Shown here piece after piece: positions 16,663-24,762 of a DNA stretch of 31,147 nucleotides; the stretch's first letter is position 1, and each line of letters opens with the position of its first letter. Origin of the DNA: a virus. The notes below the pieces were generated by a model, which was not told where the DNA came from, searched no databases, and saw only the letters and a list, made by a program, of their open reading frames with translations. The DNA lies in the IMG/VR virus record IMGVR_UViG_3300009104_000076, positions 1 through 31,147 of that record; one strand, 5' to 3'. The position numbers and the translations under genes were made by a program.

Positions 16663-18143
16663 TTGTTGTTGGTAAAGTTAATGAATCTTTCTTACAGATT
16701 TCTTGTGAGAGACATATCGCATATGAGCTTAATGAATACTTTAGTTTTAAAGTACCTAATGCTCAATTCCATCCTAAGTTTAAAGCGAAATTGTGGGATG
16801 GTAAGATACGTTTATTTAATATCAATACAGGAAAGATGTATCTAGGTTTATATCCTTATCTTAAAGAGTGGGCATCTAAACATAGTTACGAAATAAAAAC
16901 AGATATAATAGAAGTAAAAGGTCATAAGATTGATTATGATAACTGCAAGAAGTATATGGAATCATTAATGCCTCTTGTTAAGGGAAAGAAGATTATACCA
17001 AGAGATTATCAAGTTGAATCTTTTGTTGAGTGTATTAAACAAGAAAGAGCGTTGTTACTTTCCCCGACATCATCTGGAAAGAGTTTAGTTATCTATTCTT
17101 TAATAAGATGGCATCAACAATTTCTAGAGAGGGATAAGATTTTAATTCTTGTACCTACTACAAATCTTGTTACGCAAATGTACAATGATTTTAAAGATTA
17201 TTCTTCAAAATTAAAAGATTGGAATGTTGAAGAACAATGTCATGTAATTTATTCGGGTAAAGAAAAGGATTCAGAGAAACAGATATATATAAGCACATGG
17301 CAGTCGTTGTATCGATTAGGTGCTCCATACTTCCGCAAATTCGGAATGGTTGTAGGTGATGAAGCTCACCTATGTAATGCCCAAAGTCTTAAAGGTATTC
17401 TGGAAAAGATGATTAACACCAGATATCGTTTCGGAACTACTGGAACAATTACCGATTCTAAGACACATAAATTAGTATTAGAAGGTTTGTTTGGTAAAAC
17501 ATATACAGCGGTTACTTCAAAGAAATTGATGGAAGATAAACATATATCTGATTTACGGATTGATTGTTTAGTATTAAAATATAATGATGCAGAAAGAAAA
17601 CAATTAGCAAGAGCTTCTTATAAAGAAGAAATTGATTTTGTTGTACAACATAAATTAAGAAATCAGTTTATCCGTGATCTTGCTTTACTTAGAAAAGGTA
17701 ACGTGTTAATTCTTTTTAATTATGTTGAGAAACATGGTAAAGTATTACATAAGATGTTGCAACAAAAAAATAGTAAAGATAGAAATATCTTTTTTATAGC
17801 AGGTGAAACGTCTGTTGAAGATAGAGAGAAAATTCGTAGTTTAGCTGAAGTTGAGAATTCCATAATAGTCGCTTCGTCTGGTGTATTATCAACTGGTGTG
17901 AATATCAAGAATTTGCAGACTTTAATTTTTGCTCATCCTTATAAAGCGAAGATAAGAAATCTTCAATCAATAGGTAGGGTATTAAGATTAGATGATAAAG
18001 ATAATAAAGCAATTCTGTTTGATATTGTTGATGATCTTTCATGGAAAGCACACCAAAATTATGGTGTTAAACATTGGAAAGAACGTGTTAACACTTATCT
18101 AGCAGAACAATTTGACTATATATGTAAGGAAATCACTTTATGA
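16659..18143 (+). CDS. uvsW: Superfamily 2 DNA helicase UvsW
   Basis: A 494-residue helicase (503 in T4) that branch-migrates recombination intermediates, restarts forks and removes R-loops. The small N-terminal domain includes 'FSFKVPNAQFHPKFKAKLWD'. Helicase motifs are I 'SPTSSGKS' (135-142), II 'DEAH' (234-237), III-like 'FGTTGTI', and C-terminal 'VASSGVLSTGVNIKNLQTLI' and 'LQSIGRVLRL' (motif VI). It overlaps uvsY by 4 bp, as an early/middle operon. All motifs are intact. Confidence 0.95.
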   Translation: MIVVGKVNESFLQISCERHIAYELNEYFSFKVPNAQFHPKFKAKLWDGKIRLFNINTGKMYLGLYPYLKEWASKHSYEIKTDIIEVKGHKIDYDNCKKYMESLMPLVKGKKIIPRDYQVESFVECIKQERALLLSPTSSGKSLVIYSLIRWHQQFLERDKILILVPTTNLVTQMYNDFKDYSSKLKDWNVEEQCHVIYSGKEKDSEKQIYISTWQSLYRLGAPYFRKFGMVVGDEAHLCNAQSLKGILEKMINTRYRFGTTGTITDSKTHKLVLEGLFGKTYTAVTSKKLMEDKHISDLRIDCLVLKYNDAERKQLARASYKEEIDFVVQHKLRNQFIRDLALLRKGNVLILFNYVEKHGKVLHKMLQQKNSKDRNIFFIAGETSVEDREKIRSLAEVENSIIVASSGVLSTGVNIKNLQTLIFAHPYKAKIRNLQSIGRVLRLDDKDNKAILFDIVDDLSWKAHQNYGVKHWKERVNTYLAEQFDYICKEITL

Positions 18144-18152
18144 GGAAAAAAA

Positions 18153-18329
18153 ATGGGCAAGACATTTAAGAAATTTGTTAAGAATCGTTTTGAGAAAAAG
18201 AAGTTTAATCGTTACAAAAACAGAAAACGTAAATTTATGGAAGGGGTTAATGATGGACAAGAGGAACTGGACGAGGATGGCGAAGTGCGACAGGTGCAAA
18301 AAGAAAACGACACAAGAGAATCGGAGTGA
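18153..18329 (+). CDS. Small basic-then-acidic protein, unknown
   Basis: A 58-residue frame starting 9 nt after the uvsW stop, with a GAGG element upstream of ATG 18153. The first 30 residues are very basic (TFKKFVKNRFEKKKFNRYKN) and the last 28 acidic (GQEELDEDGE). T4 has a small gene, uvsW.1, in the same place, but I see no clear similarity. It overlaps the following zinc-ribbon frame by 77 nt in another phase, so at most part of the two frames is independently constrained. Reality is moderately supported by RBS, position and the sharp charge segregation. Confidence 0.45.
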   Translation: MGKTFKKFVKNRFEKKKFNRYKNRKRKFMEGVNDGQEELDEDGEVRQVQKENDTRESE

Positions 18330-18447
18330 GGGATTTGCTGGAAAAGTCTATTACGAAGATTGGTATTGTTTAGATTGTGATTGTATTATGTTAGAGAAAA
18401 AAAGAGGTAATCCCAAGTTTGAAACTGAATGGTGTATTAGCGGATGA
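18253..18447 (+). CDS. Small zinc-ribbon-like protein
   Basis: A 64-residue protein with paired cysteines C12-x2-C15 and C39-x2-C42 (plus C44 and C61), a likely zinc ribbon. I start it at ATG 18253, 6 nt after AAGGGG; the ATG at 18250 is equally in frame. The frame is open further upstream to 18112, but that part overlaps uvsW and the 58-residue frame and looks unlike a protein start. It overlaps the glycosyltransferase start by 4 bp (ATGA), which supports it as a real member of the operon. Function unknown; nucleic acid or protein binding is typical for such ribbons. Confidence 0.6.
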   Translation: MDKRNWTRMAKCDRCKKKTTQENRSEGFAGKVYYEDWYCLDCDCIMLEKKRGNPKFETEWCISG

Positions 18448-19463
18448 GAATTGTTTTACCATATAATATGCATTTTGGAAAATATAATACGGACATTATC
18501 GCTGGTGGAATTGAAAAGTTTTGCCATCAGATAGTTGAAACCTTTGATGATGTTCATGTTGTTAATATTGATAATGATGAGACAGCGAAAGATAATGCGA
18601 ATAAAATTATCGATTATTCCAGAAAGGTTGATGCGGATATTATAATATCAAACTGGTATCAAGCATCTTTTGCTGGTTCACATATATTAGATTCCGAGTT
18701 TCCTATTATGTTGATACTGCATGGGTGTATTGGGATGGGTTCTTTGTTGTCCACTATTAACAATCTTAGGGAAAAAGAACATTCATGTTTTATGGTGAGT
18801 GAATTTCAATTTGATTTTTATAAGAGTATGGCAGATAGATTTAGAACTAATGTTGCTATTGATGGTTATATTGATTCTAGTTATGTCAAGGGAAACAAAC
18901 CAGAATTATTAGAAATAGAATATGATTGCGTAACAATAGGGAGATGTTGTCCGCTTGAAAAAAGACCTTTTCTATTAAAGGAGTATTTAAAAGATACCGA
19001 TTATAAAACTGTTTTGATGTCAAATACTCCAAGAGATGAAAAGGAAAGGACATACTTAGAAAAGAATAAGAAGTATGATGGTGTTTTATTTGATCTAGAA
19101 CATAAAGAGGTTATGAAAACGCTTTCAAAATCTATGACTTACTTTTCTACATCTTGGCAAGAAACATGGGGTATTACTGCATTAGAAGCTTTATCGCATG
19201 GTGTTCCAGTAATATTAAACAGTAAAGATAACAAACATGGATCGACTATTATTCCTAGTCAGGATAATCATTATAGGATGATAGACCATGATCCTCACGA
19301 ACTTATAATGGCGATAGAAAGTTTAAGAGGTTGTGATAGAAAAGAAATCCAAGATAAAACTTGGGATAAACATAATCATAATAATTGGAAAAATAAATTT
19401 TCTAATATGATTGATAGTACAGTAGAAAAATATAAAAAACCAAACTTGGTTCAATTCATGTAA
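18444..19463 (+). CDS. GT-B glycosyltransferase, possible DNA alpha-glucosyltransferase relative
   Basis: A 339-residue protein with the GT-B layout. The N-terminal Rossmann-like half begins 'MRIVLPYNMHFGKYNTDIIA' with a Gly-Gly turn after it. The C-terminal donor-sugar half contains 'YDCVTIGRCCPLEKRPFLL' and 'FSTSWQETWGITALEALSHG', where E-x7-E matches the retaining GT4-type motif that binds the nucleotide sugar. T4 alpha-glucosyltransferase has the same fold and glucosylates hydroxymethyl-cytosine in phage DNA. Modification of DNA, a virion protein or a host glycan are all possible here. It sits among uvsW, dut and gene 55, so a nucleic acid role is reasonable but unproved. Confidence 0.75.
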   Translation: MRIVLPYNMHFGKYNTDIIAGGIEKFCHQIVETFDDVHVVNIDNDETAKDNANKIIDYSRKVDADIIISNWYQASFAGSHILDSEFPIMLILHGCIGMGSLLSTINNLREKEHSCFMVSEFQFDFYKSMADRFRTNVAIDGYIDSSYVKGNKPELLEIEYDCVTIGRCCPLEKRPFLLKEYLKDTDYKTVLMSNTPRDEKERTYLEKNKKYDGVLFDLEHKEVMKTLSKSMTYFSTSWQETWGITALEALSHGVPVILNSKDNKHGSTIIPSQDNHYRMIDHDPHELIMAIESLRGCDRKEIQDKTWDKHNHNNWKNKFSNMIDSTVEKYKKPNLVQFM

Positions 19464-19475
19464 AGGATGATTGCT

Positions 19476-19904
19476 ATGTTAAAAGTTAAAATGGTGAACA
19501 AGAGTGATAATGCATTACCTAAGTATGCAAAAGATGGTGATGCTGGTATGGATATATGCTCTCTGGAAGATGTTGAATTAGGGGCATTTCAATGGCAACC
19601 AATACCTACTGGAATATATATGGAACTTCCAGAAGGTTATGAATGTCAAATCAGGTCAAGGTCTGGTTTAGCGGCTAAAGAGGGTATTCAAGTTTTAAAT
19701 AGCCCAGGCACTATTGATTCTGGTTATCGTGGCGAGGTTAAAGTTATTTTAAAAAATAATGCATACGCTCCATATAAAATTAAAAAAGGTGATAGGATTG
19801 CACAAATGGTTTTTGCACCAGTAACAAATGTTGCTCCTGTTGAAGTTGAAGAACTTTCCGCATCTGATAGAGGTGAGGGTGGATTGGGGAGTACAGGAAC
19901 ATGA
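19476..19904 (+). CDS. dut: dUTPase (deoxyuridine triphosphatase)
   Basis: A 142-residue trimeric-type dUTPase that hydrolyses dUTP to dUMP and pyrophosphate, keeping uracil out of DNA and feeding dTMP synthesis. All five family motifs are present: 'DGDAGMDICS' (I), 'RSRSGLA' (II), 'GTIDSGYRGEVKVIL' (III, Tyr and Asp for uracil and catalysis), 'KKGDRIAQMVF' (IV) and 'SDRGEGGLGSTGT' (V, P-loop-like arm). I chose ATG 19476 because AAAGGA lies 8 nt upstream; ATG 19467 overlaps that RBS. It overlaps gene 55 by 4 bp. Confidence 0.96.
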   Translation: MLKVKMVNKSDNALPKYAKDGDAGMDICSLEDVELGAFQWQPIPTGIYMELPEGYECQIRSRSGLAAKEGIQVLNSPGTIDSGYRGEVKVILKNNAYAPYKIKKGDRIAQMVFAPVTNVAPVEVEELSASDRGEGGLGSTGT

Positions 19905-20425
19905 CAGATAAAAGAAAACACTATGTAGATAATGAGAAGTTTTTTGATGAAATGAAGAAATGGAAACAGCGGGTTTTAGATGCAAGGGAAGTTGACGAAC
20001 CTGATCCGCCTTCTACTGAATTTATGGGTGAATGTTTTTTAAAGATTTGTGAACATTTAATCATGCGCCCTAATTTTATTAATTACACATTCCGAGATGA
20101 TTTGATTTCTGATGGCATTGAGAATTGTTTGTTATACGCTCACAATTTCAATCCAGAAAAATCGAAGAATCCTTTTTCATATTTTACACAAATTATACAT
20201 CATGCATACGTTAGGAGAATTGTTAAAGAAAGAAAGTTAATGCATATTAAATATCTTTTTGTTGAAAGGTCTGGAATACTAGATGAATTAAATCCAGAGA
20301 ATGAGGACAATAAAAGGGTTACTAAGGTCTGGTTGGACTATCTAAAGACTCACGAAAAGTATGCTGTTAATCCAGATAAAAAGAAAAAGAAACCAAAACC
20401 TGATTTAGAATTGTACTTTAAATAG
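19901..20425 (+). CDS. 55: Late-transcription sigma factor gp55
   Basis: A 174-residue protein matching T4 gp55 (185 residues), the sigma-70-related factor that directs host RNA polymerase core to late TATAAATA promoters. The conserved region 'FRDDLISDGIENCLLYAHNF' followed by 'NPEKSKNPFSYFTQIIHHAY' and 'RRIVKERK' corresponds to sigma region 2. The C-terminus is Lys/Pro-rich and ends 'DLELYFK', the expected position of the clamp-binding tail. It overlaps dut by 4 bp and ends the uvsY-55 operon. Late boxes at 2078, 8912 and 15605 are its presumed targets. Confidence 0.95.
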   Translation: MTDKRKHYVDNEKFFDEMKKWKQRVLDAREVDEPDPPSTEFMGECFLKICEHLIMRPNFINYTFRDDLISDGIENCLLYAHNFNPEKSKNPFSYFTQIIHHAYVRRIVKERKLMHIKYLFVERSGILDELNPENEDNKRVTKVWLDYLKTHEKYAVNPDKKKKKPKPDLELYFK

Positions 20426-20443
20426 AGGATTCTACTTAATTCC

Positions 20444-20472
20444 TTACATTCCTATAACTTTTTTGATAGACT
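20444..20472 (+). promoter_or_regulatory. Early-type promoter before the 47/46 block
   Basis: TTACAT, a 17-nt spacer ending TTTTTTGA, then TAGACT, preceded by ATTCC. Predicted start is near 20479. It shares both the -35 extension and the TTTGA before the -10 box with the promoters at 27728 and 30322. Confidence 0.65.
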
Positions 20473-20484
20473 AAGGACTAAACA

Positions 20485-20733
20485 TTGGATTATCACGTTA
20501 TGATTTTTGAAGAATGTCAGAAGTGTAAACAATTTGAACCAGATCATTCATTTAAACATTGTTCATTTACAATGACTAAGTTAGATGATGGAAAAGCTCT
20601 ACAAGAGTTTGAATGTTCAAGATGTAATTTTAAATGGGAAAGAATATATGAAAGTAGCACTAATAACGGATCAACATTTCGGGGGGAAGCAAGACAGTCA
20701 GAACTTTTTGAATCACATAAGGAAATTTTATGA
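20485..20733 (+). CDS. Small zinc-ribbon protein overlapping gene 47
   Basis: An 82-residue frame with TTG start at 20485, 7 nt after AAGGA; ATG 20500 is the alternative. Cysteine pairs C11-x2-C14 and C44-x2-C47 with C26 between them indicate a zinc ribbon ('FECSRCNFKWERIYES'). It overlaps the gp47 start (20648) by 86 nt in another phase. The cysteine pairs lie outside the overlap, which supports a real protein. The function is unknown. The transcript from 20444 would begin at or just after the RBS, so translation of the TTG may depend on read-through from gene 55. Confidence 0.6.
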   Translation: MDYHVMIFEECQKCKQFEPDHSFKHCSFTMTKLDDGKALQEFECSRCNFKWERIYESSTNNGSTFRGEARQSELFESHKEIL

Positions 20734-21736
20734 AGAACAGTTTTTTCCATATTTGTTTGAACATAATATTAGTACTGTTATTGATCTTGGCGACACATTT
20801 GATCGCCGAAAGTACGTTAACTTTAATACATTAAATGAAGTTAAGAAATTTTACTTTGATGTATTCTATGAACGTGATATTCAACTACATTCTATTGTAG
20901 GTAATCATTCTACTTATTATAGAAATACAAATTCTGTTAACAGTTCTGAATTACTTTATGGACATTATGATAATATTGAAGTATATCCAGAAGCTAAAAC
21001 AATTCATGTGGGTGAATATGTAGATAGTGAAATTGCTATTGATTTAATTCCGTGGATTAATTCAGAAAATTATGATAAGACAATGAATTTTATCAAGAAT
21101 TCTAAATCACAAATTGCTCTTGGTCATTTAGAAGTAGCAGGGTTTGCTATGTACAAAGGATATAATTCAGAGGATGGAATATCTAAAACTACATTTAAAG
21201 GATATGAGTTAGTATGTTCTGGACATTATCATCATAAGTCAAGTGAGGATAACATTCATTATCTTGGAGCTCCTTATGAGATTACTTGGAATGATTATGA
21301 TGACCCTAGAGGGTTTCATGTATTAGATACAGAAACCAGAGAAATAGAGTTTATTCGTAATAAGTTTAGATTGTTTGAAAAGATATATTATGATGATAAT
21401 AAGTCCGATTATTCAAATGTTGATACAGCGGAATATAAAGATAAAATAGTTAAACTTATAGTTGAGAATAAAAAAGACACATCTACTTATGAAAATTTTA
21501 TTGATAAGTTGTATGCTTCTGATTTGGCAGACTTGACTATACTTGAGGATTTATCGGAATATAGTGCGAGGTATGAAGGTACACAGGAAGATGATATTGA
21601 GGTAGGAAATACATCTGATTTCCTAGATGAATATGTTGATAGTATGCCTTCTAATAGTGCAAAGATAGATGAACGAACAAAGATAAAGAAACTATTAAAA
21701 GTTATATATAATGAAGCACTTAACATGGAAGAATAA
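20648..21736 (+). CDS. 47: Recombination nuclease subunit gp47 (Mre11/SbcD-like)
   Basis: A 362-residue metallophosphoesterase (339 in T4) that with gp46 resects double-strand ends for recombination. Motifs are 'KVALITDQHFGG' (D8, H10), 'TVIDLGDTFDRRKYV', 'LHSIVGNHSTYY', 'IALGHLEVAGF' and 'LVCSGHYHHKS', the metal-binding set of the Mre11/SbcD family. I chose ATG 20648 because it lines up with the T4 N-terminus and has GGGAAAG upstream; an in-frame ATG at 20585 would add 21 residues with no match. Its stop shares one base with the gp46 start. Confidence 0.95.
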   Translation: MKVALITDQHFGGKQDSQNFLNHIRKFYEEQFFPYLFEHNISTVIDLGDTFDRRKYVNFNTLNEVKKFYFDVFYERDIQLHSIVGNHSTYYRNTNSVNSSELLYGHYDNIEVYPEAKTIHVGEYVDSEIAIDLIPWINSENYDKTMNFIKNSKSQIALGHLEVAGFAMYKGYNSEDGISKTTFKGYELVCSGHYHHKSSEDNIHYLGAPYEITWNDYDDPRGFHVLDTETREIEFIRNKFRLFEKIYYDDNKSDYSNVDTAEYKDKIVKLIVENKKDTSTYENFIDKLYASDLADLTILEDLSEYSARYEGTQEDDIEVGNTSDFLDEYVDSMPSNSAKIDERTKIKKLLKVIYNEALNMEE

Positions 21737-23436
21737 TGATTAGATTGAAAACTGTTAGGTGGAAGAACTTTCTATCTACTGGAAATAACTTTTTAGAAGT
21801 AAAGTTAAATAAAGAACCAATGACATTGATCGTTGGAAAGAATGGTGCTGGTAAATCAACATTGATTGACGCTATCACCTTTTCTTTGTTTGGTAAACCT
21901 TTTAAAAAGATCAATAAAAGTCAATTATTGAATACCGTGAACGAATGTGATCTTTTAACAGAGATTGAATTTTCTGTTGGGAATTCTGAATGGAAAATAG
22001 TTCGTGGCATTAAACCGAATTTATTTGAAATATATAATAATGGTAAACTGGTTAATCAAGATGCAAAGGCGATGGACTACCAAAAGTATCTTGAAGAAAA
22101 AGTATTAAAGTTAAACTTTAAATCGTTTACACAGATTGTTGTATTAGGGTCAGCATCATTTGTTCCCTTTATGCAATTATCTGCTAATGATAGAAGAATT
22201 ATTATTGAGGATATTCTGGATATAGGTATATTCTCTGTTATGAAGAATTTACTTAAAGATCGTTCAGTCATTCTTAAAGAAGAAATGAGTGAAGTTGATT
22301 ATGAGATTAAATTGCTTCAAGAGAAAATTAAACTACAAGAAAAACATTTAGAAGAACTAAAAGCGAAATCTGATTCAAAGAGAAAGTCTGATCTAGTTAA
22401 GATCAAGGAAACAGAAGGCGAGATTAAAAGACTTACAGAGGAAATAGAAAATCATCAAGATATGGTGGTGTCTTTGATGAGGTCTATTGTTGATGAAGAT
22501 ACGACACATAAAAAGAATAATGAACTTGATAAATATCGTTCACAGATAAATAAGAACTTAAAGAAACTTAATAAAGATAAAAAGTTTTTTGAAGAAAAAG
22601 AAAACTGTCCTACTTGTGAACAAGATATTGATGAGGTATTTAAGAAAAGCAAACTTAATGATATATCAGATGACATTGAGGAAATGGATGATGGTCTGGA
22701 AAAGATAGATGAAGAAATCCAGAGAGTATTTGAACGGTTGGATGAGATAACATCTGCCCATCAAGATATACAGAAACAAGAAAATGAAATTGTAGCAAAG
22801 AATGGTCATATAAAATCTCATAATGCTTTTATACAACATTTAAACGAAGAATTTGATAATAAAGTAGAAGATGCTGACGAAGGTAAGATAACAATATTAA
22901 CTAGCGAATTAGAAGAATCAAAGAAAAATAGAAATCAATATTCTGAGCAGAAAAGATATTATGATATTCTAGGTACAATATTAAATGATAAGGGAATTAA
23001 AACAAGGATTATCCGTAAGTATTTACCAGTTATTAATAACTATGTAAATCTTTATTTAAAGGATATGGATTTCTTTGTGAATTTCCAGCTGGATGAGAAC
23101 TTTCAAGAAACTATTAAGAGTCGCCACAGGGACGATTTTTCTTATTATTCTTTTTCAGAAGGTGAAAAGAAAAGAATTGATATTGCATTGTTATTGACTT
23201 GGAGACATATTGCATCCATGCGTAACTCTGTTAATGTCAACTTGTTAATACTAGATGAAGTTTTTGATGCAAGCCTGGATCAAGCAGGAGTAGATGATTT
23301 AATGAAGTTATTTGGTATTCTTGAAAAGACCAACTTGTTTATTATATCTCATAAGTTAGATATACTAGACGATAAATTTCCTGCTAAGATTACAGTAGAG
23401 AAACTTAAAAACTTTTCAACTATGGAGTATAGGTGA
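21736..23436 (+). CDS. 46: Recombination nuclease subunit gp46 (Rad50/SbcC-like ATPase)
   Basis: A 566-residue SMC-type ATPase (560 in T4). The N-terminal half contains Walker A 'VGKNGAGKST' (33-42). Two coiled-coil arms flank the zinc hook 'CPTC' at 291-294. The C-terminal lobe has the ABC signature 'YSFSEGEKKRIDIALLL' and Walker B 'LLILDEVFDASLD' (D507, E508), then the 'ISHKLDIL' His switch. It complexes with gp47 for ATP-dependent end resection. All elements are present. Confidence 0.96.
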   Translation: MIRLKTVRWKNFLSTGNNFLEVKLNKEPMTLIVGKNGAGKSTLIDAITFSLFGKPFKKINKSQLLNTVNECDLLTEIEFSVGNSEWKIVRGIKPNLFEIYNNGKLVNQDAKAMDYQKYLEEKVLKLNFKSFTQIVVLGSASFVPFMQLSANDRRIIIEDILDIGIFSVMKNLLKDRSVILKEEMSEVDYEIKLLQEKIKLQEKHLEELKAKSDSKRKSDLVKIKETEGEIKRLTEEIENHQDMVVSLMRSIVDEDTTHKKNNELDKYRSQINKNLKKLNKDKKFFEEKENCPTCEQDIDEVFKKSKLNDISDDIEEMDDGLEKIDEEIQRVFERLDEITSAHQDIQKQENEIVAKNGHIKSHNAFIQHLNEEFDNKVEDADEGKITILTSELEESKKNRNQYSEQKRYYDILGTILNDKGIKTRIIRKYLPVINNYVNLYLKDMDFFVNFQLDENFQETIKSRHRDDFSYYSFSEGEKKRIDIALLLTWRHIASMRNSVNVNLLILDEVFDASLDQAGVDDLMKLFGILEKTNLFIISHKLDILDDKFPAKITVEKLKNFSTMEYR

Positions 23437-23618
23437 AAATTATTGTGCTGATGTGGATACTTTCATTCAAGGATTTGTCTGGTGAGATTCATAAATTTAC
23501 AGGCAGCATGGATGAATGTATGTTAACATCACTTTCATTTAATCAGGTACACGAAGGACAAAAGTATTCTGGTTGTTTTGCTTTGTCTAAACATTACGAT
23601 TACGTTCCGAGGGATTAG
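23433..23618 (+). CDS. Small protein of unknown function with GTG start
   Basis: A 61-residue frame starting with GTG at 23433, which overlaps the gp46 stop by 4 bp (GTGA), with GGAG 5 nt upstream. The sequence has a hydrophobic start and a central 'GEIHKFTGSMDECMLTSLSF' segment. No family is recognised. RBS spacing and the stop 2 nt before the next gene support it as a member of the operon. Confidence 0.6.
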   Translation: MKIIVLMWILSFKDLSGEIHKFTGSMDECMLTSLSFNQVHEGQKYSGCFALSKHYDYVPRD

Positions 23619-23620
23619 AA

Positions 23621-23845
23621 ATGCCGTTTTATAGTTATCGTTGTAATCAATGTGGTTTTACTGATGAAGCATTTGTTGATGTAAATAAAAGAGATAAGAA
23701 ATGGCCTTGTGAACAAGAAGGTTGTACTGGTGTTATGGAAAGGGAAATTGATGCCCCATCATTTAAGTTGAAGGGTGATGGGTGGTATAAAGATGGTTAT
23801 AGTAAGAAACCTAAACCGAAACCAAAAGAGGAAAAGAAAGAATGA
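23621..23845 (+). CDS. FmdB-like zinc-ribbon protein
   Basis: A 74-residue protein whose N-terminus 'MPFYSYRCNQCGFTDEAF' is typical of the FmdB/'putative regulatory' zinc-ribbon family. C8-x2-C11 and C30-x4-C35 form the ribbon, followed by 'VMEREIDAPSFKLKGDGWYK' and a Lys/Pro tail. Members are small, often annotated as regulators, with poorly known roles; they occur in several phages. GAGG precedes the ATG. It overlaps the proline dehydrogenase start by 4 bp. Confidence 0.8.
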   Translation: MPFYSYRCNQCGFTDEAFVDVNKRDKKWPCEQEGCTGVMEREIDAPSFKLKGDGWYKDGYSKKPKPKPKEEKKE

Positions 23846-24762
23846 AACTCTTATATCCATTTGCAAAACGATTTATTGCTGGGCATGATTTTGATTCTGC
23901 TAAACCAGTAATTGATGATCTATTGCTTGATGGATTTGAAATTTCAATAGACTACTTAGGTGAATTAAGTAAGACTAAAGACGATTGTGAAAAAGCATAT
24001 AGACAATATACAAATATCATTTCTCATTATTCTAGAATTGGAAAAAAAATTGATCTATCTATTAAACCATCACAACTAGGTTTAAAACTAGATATAGGGT
24101 ATTGTCGAAAGATGATACAGAGTCTTGCTTTTCTAGCAGATCATAATGGTATGACAGTTAGATTGGATATGGAAGATTCTTCTTTAACACAAGATACTAT
24201 TGACTTGTGTTTTGAATTAAGAGATCATTCTAATAATGTTGGAATAGCATTACAAAGTAATTTATTTAGAACTGCAAAAGATATTCAGAATTTATTAGAT
24301 GCTAAGATTTCTTTAAGAATTGTTAAAGGTGCATATAAGGAAACTAATAAAGAAGCATATCAAAATAAAAAACAAATCAGGCAACTGTTTATAAAAAATA
24401 TATTTCAGATTATTACAAATAGGTGTCGATCATATTATCACTTTAAAGATATTACAACTCCTGTATCTGCTGTAGGTACACATGATGAATATGTATTAAT
24501 GGAAGTTGTAAAGAACATGAAGAAGTTTAATGTTTCAAAAGATGATATGGATTTTGAATTGCTGTACGGCATCCGTAGAGATTTAAGTAGGGAATTAATG
24601 AAGAAGGGGTATAAGGTTCGGTTATATGTTCCATTCGGAACTGAATGGTTGCCATACACTTTACGAAGATTAAGAGAGTATGATAATATGAAAATGGTAT
24701 TAGTTAACGTAATTAAGGAGCTATGGAATGGAAGAAAGACCGACAGATTTGAAATTGCATGA
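23842..24762 (+). CDS. Proline dehydrogenase (FAD-dependent), auxiliary metabolic gene
   Basis: A 306-residue protein matching monofunctional proline dehydrogenases (about 300 residues), which oxidise L-proline to pyrroline-5-carboxylate and pass electrons to the quinone pool. Along the beta/alpha barrel one sees 'RFIAGHDFDSA', 'GFEISIDYLGE', 'MTVRLDMEDSSLTQDTIDLC', 'VGIALQSNLFRTAKDIQNLL', 'LRIVKGAYKE' (K162, FAD contact), 'VGTHDEYV' (H214) and 'FELLYGIRRDL'. The C-terminal 'LPYTLRRLRE' (R275, R276) binds the proline carboxylate in known enzymes. It has no P5C dehydrogenase domain. It overlaps FmdB by 4 bp and the oxygenase gene by 35 bp, so it belongs to the 47/46 operon. Confidence 0.88.
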   Translation: MKLLYPFAKRFIAGHDFDSAKPVIDDLLLDGFEISIDYLGELSKTKDDCEKAYRQYTNIISHYSRIGKKIDLSIKPSQLGLKLDIGYCRKMIQSLAFLADHNGMTVRLDMEDSSLTQDTIDLCFELRDHSNNVGIALQSNLFRTAKDIQNLLDAKISLRIVKGAYKETNKEAYQNKKQIRQLFIKNIFQIITNRCRSYYHFKDITTPVSAVGTHDEYVLMEVVKNMKKFNVSKDDMDFELLYGIRRDLSRELMKKGYKVRLYVPFGTEWLPYTLRRLREYDNMKMVLVNVIKELWNGRKTDRFEIA

